From positions 1,240,001 through 1,304,000 of the forward strand of contig OY781965.2 of the NCBI GenBank assembly GCA_963677395.2: a stretch of 64,000 nt of DNA, written 5' to 3'. This document shows, piece after piece, positions 18,244 through 26,308 of the stretch; positions within the stretch are counted from its first letter, which is position 1, and each line of letters starts with the position of its first letter. The notes below the pieces were generated by a model. The model did no database searches and was not told the origin of the DNA. It saw only the letters and a list, made by a program, of their open reading frames with translations. The DNA comes from G963667975 sp963677395 (lineage in GTDB: Bacteria; Bacteroidota; Bacteroidia; Bacteroidales; G963667975). The position numbers were made by a program, and so were the translations under genes.

Positions 18244-19368
18244 ATGAACCCTGTAGAAGCAATACTTCAAAAGGATGAATTTAGTCGCGATGACTTGATA
18301 ATACTTCTCTCTTCAGGTATAGAAGAACGAAATCTTATTTACAGCAAAGCTGCTGAAATCAAACAGAAATATGTTGGAAATAAGGTCTATTTCAGAGGAT
18401 TGGTTGAGTTTTCGAACATCTGTAACAAAAACTGTTACTATTGTGGAATTCGTGCCAAAAACCAGAACGTGGAACGCTATATGGTTGAAGAAGAAGAAGT
18501 GATTAATGCTGCCCGTTATGCTTATGAGAGTGGTTATGCATCCATGGTGCTCCAGTCGGGTGAGCGAAACGACCGCAGGTTTGTGGAAATGATTTCTTCT
18601 TTACTTGATAAAATCAATAAGGTAACCGATAACAAAATGGGGATAACCCTTTCGTTGGGTGAACAAACCGAAGAAACCTACCGCAAATGGATGGAGTTAG
18701 GGGCTCGGCGGTATTTGCTTCGTATTGAATCGTCGAACCGCGATTTGTATCATAAAATACATCCGGTAGATGCAACTCATGATTATGATAGCCGGTTAAA
18801 TTGTTTGAAAACCCTTAAAAAGTTGGGATATCAGGTAGGAACAGGTGTGATGATAGGTTTGCCATTTCAAACTGTTGAAAATCTGGCAGATGATCTGTTG
18901 TTCTTCAAAGAATTTGATATTGATATGTGCGGAATGGGTCCGTATATCGAACACGAAGACACTCCTTTATGGGAATATCGTGACCAGCTTTTGCCCAAAG
19001 AAGAACGGTTCAATCTTTCGTTGAAAATGGTCGCTTTGCTTCGCATCATGATGAAAGATATCAATATTGCGGCCACTACCGCTATGCAAACGCTCGATAA
19101 AATGGGTCGCGAAAAAGCGATTAAGGTTGGTGCAAACATCATTATGCCCAATTTAACTCCCGTAAAATACAGAGAAAGCTATCTTCTTTACGAAGATAAA
19201 CCGTGCATTGATGAAGAAGCCAGCGAATGTAAAAATTGTCTGGAGGCTCGTATCCATATAGCCGGTGCCGAAATTGGCTATAACGAGTGGGGCGATTCTA
19301 TTCATTATAAAAATAAAAATCAAGCTGATGAAAAAACAGAAGAATCCGGTTCAAATGAATCCATTTAA
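18244..19368 (+). CDS. hydE: [FeFe]-hydrogenase maturation radical SAM enzyme HydE
   Basis: A 374-residue radical SAM protein. The SAM cluster motif CNKNCYYC gives Cys60, Cys64 and Cys67. Following segments match HydE closely: ERYMVEEEEVINAARYAYES, LQSGERND, SLGEQTEETYRKWMELGARRYLLRIE, GTGVMIGLPFQTVENLADDLLFF, ATTAMQTL and GANIIMPNLTP. HydE works on the organometallic Fe(CO)2(CN)Cys product of HydG during H-cluster assembly. No hydG lies nearby. The C-terminal tail after residue 355 is charged and probably disordered. Confidence 0.95.
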   Translation: MNPVEAILQKDEFSRDDLIILLSSGIEERNLIYSKAAEIKQKYVGNKVYFRGLVEFSNICNKNCYYCGIRAKNQNVERYMVEEEEVINAARYAYESGYASMVLQSGERNDRRFVEMISSLLDKINKVTDNKMGITLSLGEQTEETYRKWMELGARRYLLRIESSNRDLYHKIHPVDATHDYDSRLNCLKTLKKLGYQVGTGVMIGLPFQTVENLADDLLFFKEFDIDMCGMGPYIEHEDTPLWEYRDQLLPKEERFNLSLKMVALLRIMMKDINIAATTAMQTLDKMGREKAIKVGANIIMPNLTPVKYRESYLLYEDKPCIDEEASECKNCLEARIHIAGAEIGYNEWGDSIHYKNKNQADEKTEESGSNESI

Positions 19369-19491
19369 GCGAATTGTCTGAAGAATTCATCCGGAATTAT
19401 TATTATTCCAGGCATAGTTTACTTCAGGGTAAAATCAAGCATTAACATTGTTCTTTAGTAATAGTTTGAATATGTAAATTTTGAATGTAAG

Positions 19492-20076
19492 ATGTGGACT
19501 TTAAATATAGTAGAAATAGTTAGCGCGTTTGTAGTGCTTTTTGCAATCATTGATATTTTGGGAGCGATTCCAATATTTCTCAGTTTGAAAAGCCAGGGAA
19601 AAGAGATTAATGCCGGAAAAGCAAGTTTGATTTCATTTGCAATGTTTGCAGTGTTCTTTTTTGCAGGCGATCGATTGCTTAACCTGTTTAATGTTGATGT
19701 AGCGTCGTTTGCAGTTGCGGGTTCGTTTGTGATTTTTATTCTGGCATTGGAGATGATTCTGGGTATTGAGATTATTAAAACCGAAAGTATGGATTCCGGG
19801 GCAACTTTAGTTCCCGTGGCATTTCCCCTTATTGCCGGACCAGGGGCACTAACCACATTGTTGTCGCTTCGGGCTGAATATAGTTTGGTAAATATTATGA
19901 TCGGGCTGATTGCTAACCTGTTTTTTGTGTACCTGGTTCTTCGTTTTGTCGACCGGATTGAAAAAATGATCGGCGGAAGCGGAATTTTTATCCTGCGGAA
20001 ATTTTTCGGGGTAATATTATTAGCAATTGCCGTAAAATTATTTGCAACAAATCTTACGATAATGATTTCTAAGTGA
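19492..20076 (+). CDS. MarC-family integral membrane protein
   Basis: A 194-residue hydrophobic protein with about six membrane helices, starting MWTLNIVEIVSAFVVLFAII, with the MarC-type DILGAIPIFLSL and the second-half PVAFPLIAGPGALTTLLSL motif. MarC/UPF0056 proteins are inner-membrane proteins once linked to multiple antibiotic resistance but without proven transport function. It lies alone, 123 bp after hydE, and is the last housekeeping-type gene before the accessory region. Confidence 0.88.
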   Translation: MWTLNIVEIVSAFVVLFAIIDILGAIPIFLSLKSQGKEINAGKASLISFAMFAVFFFAGDRLLNLFNVDVASFAVAGSFVIFILALEMILGIEIIKTESMDSGATLVPVAFPLIAGPGALTTLLSLRAEYSLVNIMIGLIANLFFVYLVLRFVDRIEKMIGGSGIFILRKFFGVILLAIAVKLFATNLTIMISK

Positions 20077-20201
20077 AAAGTAAAGCGTGAAAAGAATCTC
20101 AAAAATGGTCGCGTTTATTTTTGCACTGGCTTTTCCTACAACGTTTATTCTCATTAATCACCCTAAATGTGACTTTCTGGGGTGCGACTATTTTACGTTA
20201 A

Positions 20202-20296
20202 AACTGCTCCATCCCGATTAATCGGGAAACAGTTGTATATGTGCCTTTCGGTAAAATATCCGGTGAATATTTTACCAAAAGGGAGGAGCGAAGCTC
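20202..20296. repeat. Run of three consecutive dyads in an intergenic region
   Basis: Within 95 bp there are: CCCGATTAATCGGG (20213-20226, perfect palindrome) inside AACTG/CAGTT arms (20202-20206, 20230-20234); GGTAAAATAT (20250-20259) and ATATTTTACC (20267-20276), a perfect 10-bp dyad with a 7-nt loop extended by CCTTT/AAAGG; and GAGC-GAA-GCTC (20285-20295). No gene is seen in 20077-20349. It could be a recombination or insertion-element end or a structured RNA; it marks the left edge of the accessory region. Confidence 0.5.
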
Positions 20297-20349
20297 GCGT
20301 ACGTACTGGTGAGAGGTTTTCCCCGCTTGCTAACTACTGGCGAGGCAGT

Positions 20350-20790
20350 CTACTCCTTTAGCTGCTGTTTTTTTTCTTTCAAGTCATTTTTCAATTCTTT
20401 CGTTACCTGTTTTACAAATTTGTCCTTGTCTTTTTTTGCTACTTTGATGGTCGCTTTTATTTCGGCTGGAATTGTTGAATATTTGTCCGACCAAATGTAA
20501 ACTTCCATAATTATAGGTAACAAGTCAATTCCTTTTTGCGTAAGTCTGTATAAAATTTTTGCTTTGCTGTCGGGGTGTTCTGATCTTTCAATTATACCAT
20601 TTTCTTCAAGTCCTTTTAGTCTTGATGCTAAAATGTTTGTAGCAATGCCTTCATCTGATTTTAAAAAATCATTGTAGGTGTTTTTTTTATTGAACATTAA
20701 ATCCCTGATAATGAGCAATGACCACTTGTCGCCAAATACGTCAAGTGAGCAACTCAATGGGCAGTCTGACCTTTTTTTTAATTCTTCCAT
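20350..20790 (-). CDS. HxlR-family transcriptional regulator
   Basis: A 146-residue winged-helix regulator. The ATG at 20790 gives MEELKKRSDCPLSCSLDVFG; upstream extension to 20889 would run through the divergent promoter and is rejected. Typical HxlR features: CPL with Cys10, a redox or electrophile-sensing Cys in several relatives; GDKWSLLIIRDLMF; LASRLKGLEENGIIERS; and the PDSKAKILYRLTQKG wing. The C-terminal tail is very Lys-rich. It is divergent from four oxidoreductase genes, and a strong dyad covers the shared promoter region, so it probably controls them in response to reactive carbonyls, quinones or a similar signal. Confidence 0.9.
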   Translation of the reverse strand: MEELKKRSDCPLSCSLDVFGDKWSLLIIRDLMFNKKNTYNDFLKSDEGIATNILASRLKGLEENGIIERSEHPDSKAKILYRLTQKGIDLLPIIMEVYIWSDKYSTIPAEIKATIKVAKKDKDKFVKQVTKELKNDLKEKKQQLKE

Positions 20791-20814
20791 GCAATAAAAT
20801 ATTTTTAAAACCAC

Positions 20815-20844
20815 TTGCATATTAAAAGTTGTTTTATATCTTTG
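20815..20844 (+). promoter_or_regulatory. Promoter of the SDR-OYE-SDR-MDR operon
   Basis: TTG (20815-20817), 19 nt, TATCTTTG (20837-20844) followed by C: an exact match to the Bacteroidota consensus. The first gene starts 52 nt downstream. Confidence 0.75.
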
Positions 20845-20860
20845 CACTTTCAAAATGCAA
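20815..20860. promoter_or_regulatory. Candidate HxlR operator dyad
   Basis: TTGCATATTAAAAGT (20815-20829) and ACTTTCAAAATGCAA (20846-20860) are inverted repeats agreeing at 13 of 15 positions, with a 16-nt spacer that contains the -7 box. A dimeric winged-helix repressor bound here would cover the promoter. Confidence 0.6.
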
Positions 20861-20895
20861 GCAAAATTACAAATTAAAAAATAAAACAAGTAAAA

Positions 20896-21696
20896 ATGAA
20901 GAAAAATATTCTAGTAACAGGCGCATCTTCGGGTTTTGGTTTGTTAGTCGCAAACGAGCTACACCGAAAGGGTTACAATGTAATTGGTACAAGTCGTAAT
21001 CCGGAAAAGTATAAGTCAAAGTTGCCCTTCAAAATGATAGCATTAGACCTTGATTTAGAGCAGTCAGTAAACACTTTGCCTGAAAGAATTTTCAAGGAAA
21101 TAAGTCAGTTGGATATTCTTATCAACAATGCCGGCTTTTTAGTTTCCGGTATTGCCGAAGAAACGCCCATTGAGTTAGGTAGGAAACAATTGGAAACTAA
21201 CTTTTGGGGAACTATCAAGGTAACTAACGCTGTATTGCCTTATTTTAGAAAACAAAAATTTGGTAAAATAATAACTGTAGGTTCAATTGTTGGACTTGTG
21301 TCGTTCCCCAATGGTGCTTACTATGCAGCTTCCAAACACGCACTGGAAGGGTATTTCAAATCATTACGCTATGAATTGAATGAGTTCAATATAAGTGTCT
21401 CTATGATTGAACCAGCTGCTTTTAAAACAAGTATTTTAGATAATTCATCCTCGCCTTTAACAAAAATTGAAGATTACAATACATTAAGGCGTAAAATTGA
21501 AAAGTTCACAATTGACTTAGTGAAAAGTGCCGAAGACCCTGCAATAGTTGCAGAAAAAGTGATTAAAGTAGTTCAAACAGATAAGCCTAAATTTAGGAAC
21601 ATTGTTGGTAAGGGTACTTCTGCCTTGATTAATTTGCAACACTTTGCCTATGGAATGTTAGAAAAAAATATGCTTAAACAATTAAAAAAATATTAA
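20896..21696 (+). CDS. Short-chain dehydrogenase/reductase (SDR)
   Basis: A 266-residue classical SDR: nucleotide motif TGASSGFG at residues 8-15, DLDL, NNAG, and catalytic Tyr143-x3-Lys147 in YYAASKHALEG. The GTSRNPEKYKSK segment after beta2 suggests NADP(H). Family members of this type reduce carbonyls or oxidise alcohols; the substrate cannot be told. It is the first gene of a four-gene operon, 1 bp before an OYE gene, controlled by the divergent HxlR gene. Confidence 0.9.
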   Translation: MKKNILVTGASSGFGLLVANELHRKGYNVIGTSRNPEKYKSKLPFKMIALDLDLEQSVNTLPERIFKEISQLDILINNAGFLVSGIAEETPIELGRKQLETNFWGTIKVTNAVLPYFRKQKFGKIITVGSIVGLVSFPNGAYYAASKHALEGYFKSLRYELNEFNISVSMIEPAAFKTSILDNSSSPLTKIEDYNTLRRKIEKFTIDLVKSAEDPAIVAEKVIKVVQTDKPKFRNIVGKGTSALINLQHFAYGMLEKNMLKQLKKY

Positions 21697-21697
21697 A

Positions 21698-22909
21698 ATG
21701 AAACAGATGAATAAAGTATTTGAGCCATTTCAACTGGCAGGGATAACATTCCCGAACCGAATTATTCGTTCGGCAACTTATGAAGGAATGAGTGAAATAG
21801 ATGGCACGCCAACCGAGCAATTAGAAAAAAAATATACAGCCTTAGCTCAAGGCGGTGTTGGAGGAGTAATCACCGGTTTTATTGGGGTTAACGAACAAGG
21901 GCGTTCGGGTACTCACATGTCATTGCTGAATAGCAATGAAACCATCAAAGCATACAAAAAAATAACACAAAAGATGCATGAGTTAGGCACGCCCATTATT
22001 GCCCAAATTAACCATTGCGGTGGACAAACAAAAGAAGCGGATACCAAGATGCCTGTAATTGCACCTTCAAAAATTTCCGATTATAAGGCTAAAGAAATGA
22101 CTAAAGCTGAGATTTCGGAAGTAATAGAAGCATTTGTTCAAGGAATAAAAAATGCGAAGGAGGCAGGTTTTGATGGTGTACAACTTCATATAGCTCATGG
22201 ATATTTACTATCAGAATTTGTTTCGCCAAGAATGAACAGGCGAACCGATGAATGGGGCGGAAACACCGAAAACCGTTTCAGAATAGTGAAAATTATATTT
22301 GAAAAAGCAAGAAAAGAAGTGGGCAATTATCCAATAATTGCAAAAATAAATGGTTTTGAAACTTTGAAAAATGGCATGTCAATAAGTGAATCGGTTAAAA
22401 TTGCTAAGCTATTAGAACAGGTAGGTTGCAATGGCATTGAAGTCTCAAATGGAACAATAAAGGCGGGGTTGACAACAATGCGCGGAAATGTGCCATGGGA
22501 AATGATAGTGGCTCAAAATGACCGATTGAATAAAATGCCACGGTTCGTAAAAAACATTATCGGAACGGTTGCCGAAAAAACATTTCCGCAACCCCAACCC
22601 AAAAGCTTATACAATTTAGATGCAGCAACGGCCATAAAAAATGCGGTAAATATTCCAGTGATAGTGGTCGGTGGCATAACAAATATAAATGAAATTGAAA
22701 ATATTATCAATCAGAATAAGAGCGATTTAGTATCTATGTGCAGACCATTTATTCTTGAACCGGATTTGGTAAATAAGTTCAAAACCGGAAAACAAACGCA
22801 GTCTAAATGTATTCAATGCAATTTCTGTATTATAGGAATTGAAAAAGCACCATTCAGATGTTATTACGGAAAAGTACCCAACAAAACAGCAGCATCACTT
22901 GTTAAGTAA
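21698..22909 (+). CDS. NADH:flavin oxidoreductase of the Old Yellow Enzyme family
   Basis: A 403-residue FMN TIM barrel: FPNRIIRSATYEGMSE near the N-terminus, QINHCGGQT, and the active-site/FMN motif GVQLHIAHGYLLSEFVSPRMN followed by RTDEWGGNTENRFRI. OYE proteins reduce activated C=C bonds with NAD(P)H. The C-terminal CIQCNFC plus a Cys ten residues further resembles a cluster-binding site of dienoyl-CoA-reductase-type members but with shorter spacing, so Fe-S binding is uncertain. It sits between two SDR genes; together they could reduce enones stepwise. Confidence 0.9.
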   Translation: MKQMNKVFEPFQLAGITFPNRIIRSATYEGMSEIDGTPTEQLEKKYTALAQGGVGGVITGFIGVNEQGRSGTHMSLLNSNETIKAYKKITQKMHELGTPIIAQINHCGGQTKEADTKMPVIAPSKISDYKAKEMTKAEISEVIEAFVQGIKNAKEAGFDGVQLHIAHGYLLSEFVSPRMNRRTDEWGGNTENRFRIVKIIFEKARKEVGNYPIIAKINGFETLKNGMSISESVKIAKLLEQVGCNGIEVSNGTIKAGLTTMRGNVPWEMIVAQNDRLNKMPRFVKNIIGTVAEKTFPQPQPKSLYNLDAATAIKNAVNIPVIVVGGITNINEIENIINQNKSDLVSMCRPFILEPDLVNKFKTGKQTQSKCIQCNFCIIGIEKAPFRCYYGKVPNKTAASLVK

Positions 22910-22941
22910 TTAACTGAATAGCAATCATTAATAACGTAAAC

Positions 22942-23727
22942 ATGGACTTGAAAAATAAAACAATATTGATTACCGGTGGAAGTGCCGGCATTGGACTTGA
23001 AGCCGCCAAACAATTTATTGAAATTGGCACAAAGGTCATCATGACTGGCAGAAGTCAGGATAAATTAGATACAGCTAAAAAACTGTATCCGAACTTGATT
23101 ACTATAAAAAGTGATGTAGCAAATGCAGAAGATGCAATTTCGCTCTACAATCAAGTTAAGGAATTGGGTGGAATTGATATCCTATACAACAACGCAGGTG
23201 TTGGTGTGATGCCTTCAAATTTAGGTATTGCCAGCAACAAACATTTTGAAGGTGCTACCTACGAAATAAACATCAATTACTTGGCGGTTATTCGGCTGAA
23301 CAATCTTTTTTTGGATATGCTGAAATCAAGAAAAGAAAGTGCGATTATCAATACCACCTCTGTTTTGAGCTATGTGCCTTCGTTGATCGAAGCAACATAC
23401 TCGGCGACAAAAACAGCATTAGCGTTTTATACAAAATCGCTTCGTGAGCACTTGCGAATTGCAAACAGTCCTGTGAAAGTGTTTGAGTTGTTACCACCTG
23501 CGGTAGAAACCGAACTAACTGCACACATGAAAGTCAAAAAAATGAGCACCGAAAAATTGATAAAAGGACTTATTGCAGGATTGCAAAAAGACCAATACAC
23601 CATTCGTATGGGTTACACAACCACAATTTATATGCTCAATCGCCTTTTCCCAAGATTGGCATTCCGATTGGTTAATCCAAAGGATTTATTTTTCCCCCTT
23701 CTTAGGATAGATAAATTTTTGCAATAA
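22942..23727 (+). CDS. Short-chain dehydrogenase/reductase, DltE-like
   Basis: A 261-residue SDR with TGGSAGIGLE cofactor motif near residue 11, NNAGVGVMPSN, and catalytic Tyr153-x3-Lys157 (YSATKTAL). The MTGRSQDKLDTAKK segment favours NADP(H). The later part (KVFELLPPAVETELTAHM) is as in the DltE subgroup. Substrate unknown. Third gene of the HxlR-associated operon; low identity to the first SDR, so not a simple duplication. Confidence 0.88.
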   Translation: MDLKNKTILITGGSAGIGLEAAKQFIEIGTKVIMTGRSQDKLDTAKKLYPNLITIKSDVANAEDAISLYNQVKELGGIDILYNNAGVGVMPSNLGIASNKHFEGATYEININYLAVIRLNNLFLDMLKSRKESAIINTTSVLSYVPSLIEATYSATKTALAFYTKSLREHLRIANSPVKVFELLPPAVETELTAHMKVKKMSTEKLIKGLIAGLQKDQYTIRMGYTTTIYMLNRLFPRLAFRLVNPKDLFFPLLRIDKFLQ

Positions 23728-23751
23728 CAATTTTCATAAACAAGAATAAGA

Positions 23752-24753
23752 ATGAAAGCATATACAATAAACCGCTACAGCAAGACGGATAAACTTCAAC
23801 TTGTTGACGTTACCGAACCTGTTGTTAAAGAAAATGATGTGTTGGTGCAGATACACGCCACAAGCATAAATCTTTTAGATGCCAAGGTGAAAAGTGGCGA
23901 ATTCAAGTTATTACTTCCGTATAAATTTCCGTTGATTTTAGGACACGATGTGGCTGGCGTGGTAACCAAAGTCGGCTCAAAAGTCAGTTGTTTCAAAATG
24001 GGCGATGAAGTGTTTGCACGACCTGCCGATTTCCGTATCGGCACATTTGCTGAATACATTGCTATCAATGAAAACGATGTCGCCTTAAAACCCAAAAACA
24101 TTTCAATGGAACAGGCTGCTTCAGTTCCGTTGGTTGCTTTAACGGTTTGGCAAGCATTTATTGAAAAAGCAAAGCTCAAAAAGGGACAGAAAGTGTTTAT
24201 ACAAGCCGGTTCGGGTGGTGTCGGAACGATTGCTATTCAGTTGGCGAAACATTTGGGTGCAACTGTGGCCACCACCACAAGTGCCAATAATTTTGAATTG
24301 GTCAAAGGTTTGGGTGCTGATATTGTGATTGATTATAAAACGCAAGATTTTGAAACGATACTCAATGAGTTTGATTTGGTATTGAACAGCCAAGACGAAA
24401 AAACACTTGAAAAGTCGCTGCGAATTCTGAAAAAAGGCGGAAAGATAATATCTATTTCAGGACCACCCGATGTGGCGTTTGCAAACGAAACAGGCTTGAA
24501 TCTACTTTTGAAAACAGCAATGTTCTTTTTAAGCCGAAAAGTCAGAAAACAAGCCAAGAAACTTGGCGTTGATTATTCATTTTTATTTATGCAACCCAAC
24601 GGAAAGCAGTTGTCAGAAATTGGTTCACTGATTGAAACGAGTGTTATTCACCCTGTCATCGATAAGGTATTTCCGTTTGAGCAAACTAACGAAGCATTGT
24701 CTTACGTTGAAACAGGTCGCGCCAAAGGAAAAGTAATCGTCCAGGTCAAATAG
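23752..24753 (+). CDS. Zinc-independent NADP-dependent MDR oxidoreductase (quinone-oxidoreductase-like)
   Basis: A 333-residue medium-chain reductase: N-terminal GroES-like domain (VTEPVVKENDVLVQIHATSINLLDAKVKSG), FPLILGHDVAGVV, and the Rossmann motif AGSGGVGTIAIQLAKHLGATV. The zinc ligands of alcohol dehydrogenases are absent, as in quinone or enone reductases. Last gene of the SDR-OYE-SDR-MDR operon. A likely role is NADPH-dependent reduction of quinones or enals. Confidence 0.88.
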   Translation: MKAYTINRYSKTDKLQLVDVTEPVVKENDVLVQIHATSINLLDAKVKSGEFKLLLPYKFPLILGHDVAGVVTKVGSKVSCFKMGDEVFARPADFRIGTFAEYIAINENDVALKPKNISMEQAASVPLVALTVWQAFIEKAKLKKGQKVFIQAGSGGVGTIAIQLAKHLGATVATTTSANNFELVKGLGADIVIDYKTQDFETILNEFDLVLNSQDEKTLEKSLRILKKGGKIISISGPPDVAFANETGLNLLLKTAMFFLSRKVRKQAKKLGVDYSFLFMQPNGKQLSEIGSLIETSVIHPVIDKVFPFEQTNEALSYVETGRAKGKVIVQVK

Positions 24754-24797
24754 GTTTGTCTGTCGGGTAGTCTTGGTAAAGTTGCGCCCAACACCTG

Positions 24798-24821
24798 TAT
24801 ATCCACAAAGTTGTGGATATA
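24798..24821. repeat. 11-bp perfect inverted repeat
   Basis: TATATCCACAA and TTGTGGATATA separated by two bases, 45 bp after the MDR gene stop. It has no T-run, so a classical terminator is unlikely, though it may stabilise the transcript end. The interval 24754-25186 has no gene; it otherwise holds AT-rich sequence, four GATTG-type short repeats near 25013-25046 and the hairpin at 25110. Confidence 0.4.
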
Positions 24822-25109
24822 TCGGCATTCATTGAAATGCAAATTTCATCAACAAATTTATGGTTTTTAGTATATTTAACCAAACCACTATTGATTAATT
24901 TGCATCTGTTATTTTTTAGTCAGTAAAAATAATAAAGTTTTAAACTACCTGCAACTTAATGAAAAAAATAATAAATTTCATTACTTCACCAACTCTCTTT
25001 ACATCATTTCCAGGATTGGAGGGATTGAGAGGATTGAAGTGATTGAAAAAGTACTTATTAGTTTCTTCAGTCTTTTCGGTCTCATCAGTCTTTTTTGGTG
25101 GGGTTGACT

Positions 25110-25159
25110 GCCACTGCAAGACAATTGAAAATTTACACCGACTTGTTGTGGCTTTTTTT
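25110..25159 (+). terminator. Terminator-like hairpin
   Basis: GCCAC-TG-CAAG (25110-25120) pairs with CTTG-TT-GTGGC (25142-25152), leaving a 2-nt internal mismatch and a 21-nt loop, followed by TTTTTTTG. It is in the non-coding stretch downstream of the MDR gene. Confidence 0.45.
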
Positions 25160-25186
25160 GCTTTTTGGGCGATTAGTGTTTAATAG

Positions 25187-26242
25187 TTATTCAAGTTCTA
25201 AGTCTTTCAATTCCTTTTGTATCTCAAATCGTTTCTTATTTTGCTCAATAGTAGCATGGAGTTTTTGTTTCAACACGTTCTTGTCTGGCAATTCCGTGAG
25301 ATATTCAGCAATTTTTATTCCGGCATTTTCTAATTGCAATAATTCAATTTGCTCGTTATTTCCCTCTGAACAAAGGATTAAGCCCAATGGGGTTTCTTCG
25401 CCCGATTGCATATCATATTTCTCAAGCCAACGAAGATAAAGTTCCATTTGTCTTTTGTAAGCTGCTTCGAATTTTCCCAATTTTAAATCAATAGCTACCA
25501 ATCTTTTTAGTTTTCTATGATAGAAGAGTAAATCAAGTTTAAAATCTTCGCCATCAATAATCATTCTCTTTTGCCTTTCCACAAATGTAAATCCGCTACC
25601 TAATTCTAAAATAAACTGTTCTATTTCCCGTAAAATTGCATCTTCGAGCGTTCTTTCCGAATATGTGTCTTTTAAACCTGCAAAGTCCAAAAAGTAAGGA
25701 TCTTTGAAAACTAAATCTGGAGTTAATTTGTCAGTTTCTTTTAAGGCTTTCAATTCTTCTCTTATTAAATCATCCGGTTTTTTGCTCAATGCAGTACGTT
25801 CAAAAAGCATACTGTCTATTTTCTTCCGAAGTGTTTGAACACTCCATCCTTCAATACGGCACATTTGAGTGTAAAAATCACGTTGTAATTCGTCTTTTAT
25901 TGGAATTAGTGCAATAAAGTGTGTCCAACTCAATTGTCGTATCAGCGATACGACAATCTGTTCGTCGTTAAAAATCTGAGCGAATTGCATCATTCTGCGC
26001 AGGTTTTTTTCTTCAAAACCTCGTCCATAATGCTCTGTCAATTGTCGTGCTGCCGATACGACAATTTGTTTTCCATATTCAGCGCGTTGATTATCAAGGA
26101 TTTCATTGTTTATTCTTTTGCCGACATTCCAATAAGTTAAAGTCATGGTAGCATTGGCAGCATACGCCAATTGATTTTTGCCTTTTTCAATCAATGTAAC
26201 TAAATCATTAATCAAACGGATATCTGATTTTTCTATTTCCAT
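25187..26242 (-). CDS. DUF1016 / PDDEXK nuclease domain protein (YhcG-like)
   Basis: A 351-residue protein. The ATG at 26242 gives MEIEKSDIRLINDLVTLIEK; upstream extension is unsupported. The N-terminal DUF1016 domain has TYWNVGKRINNEIL, YGRGFEEKNLRRMMQFAQIF and QLSWTHFIALIPIKD. The C-terminal PDDEXK-like domain has FVERQKRMIIDGEDFKLDLLFYHRKLKRLVAIDLKLGKFEAAYKRQMELYL, with Asp and the D-x-K pair as candidate metal ligands. The family is often found near restriction-modification or other mobile defence genes; here it is solitary. The coding sequence contains two copies of a 25-bp palindrome. Confidence 0.88.
   Translation of the reverse strand: MEIEKSDIRLINDLVTLIEKGKNQLAYAANATMTLTYWNVGKRINNEILDNQRAEYGKQIVVSAARQLTEHYGRGFEEKNLRRMMQFAQIFNDEQIVVSLIRQLSWTHFIALIPIKDELQRDFYTQMCRIEGWSVQTLRKKIDSMLFERTALSKKPDDLIREELKALKETDKLTPDLVFKDPYFLDFAGLKDTYSERTLEDAILREIEQFILELGSGFTFVERQKRMIIDGEDFKLDLLFYHRKLKRLVAIDLKLGKFEAAYKRQMELYLRWLEKYDMQSGEETPLGLILCSEGNNEQIELLQLENAGIKIAEYLTELPDKNVLKQKLHATIEQNKKRFEIQKELKDLELE
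25933..25957. repeat. Palindrome copy 1 inside the DUF1016 gene
   Basis: ATTGTCGTATC, AGC, GATACGACAAT: a perfect 11-bp inverted repeat with a 3-nt loop within coding sequence. On the coding strand it encodes IVVSLIRQL. Confidence 0.85.
26041..26065. repeat. Palindrome copy 2 inside the DUF1016 gene
   Basis: ATTGTCGT, nine bases, ACGACAAT: the same outer arms as copy 1, exactly 108 bp (36 codons) away and in the same frame, encoding IVVSAARQL. Confidence 0.85.
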
Positions 26243-26300
26243 AAAATTTACTTCTTGAATCTGAATTATATATCTATCAATTACTACTACAATAAAGTTG

Positions 26301-26308
26301 CAAATATA
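26301..26308 (-). promoter_or_regulatory. -7 element for the DUF1016 gene
   Basis: Minus-strand TATATTTG followed by C matches TAnnTTTG and lies about 60 nt upstream of the chosen start. No TTG box at the usual distance. Confidence 0.4.

Noticed and set aside
20309..20500. Plus-strand open frame of 63 codons opposite the HxlR gene
   Set aside because: It is the reverse of the Lys-rich C-terminus of HxlR, giving a Phe/Ser-rich artefact.
25013..25046. Four GATTG-type repeats, considered as a CRISPR or iteron array
   Set aside because: The units are only 5-6 bases with uneven spacing and no constant spacers; most likely low-complexity sequence.
24785..25152. Integron attC-like sites in the gap after the MDR gene
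   Set aside because: A GCCCAAC box and a GCCAC/GTGGC dyad are present, but no matching GTTRRRY partner, no integrase and no cassette array could be identified.
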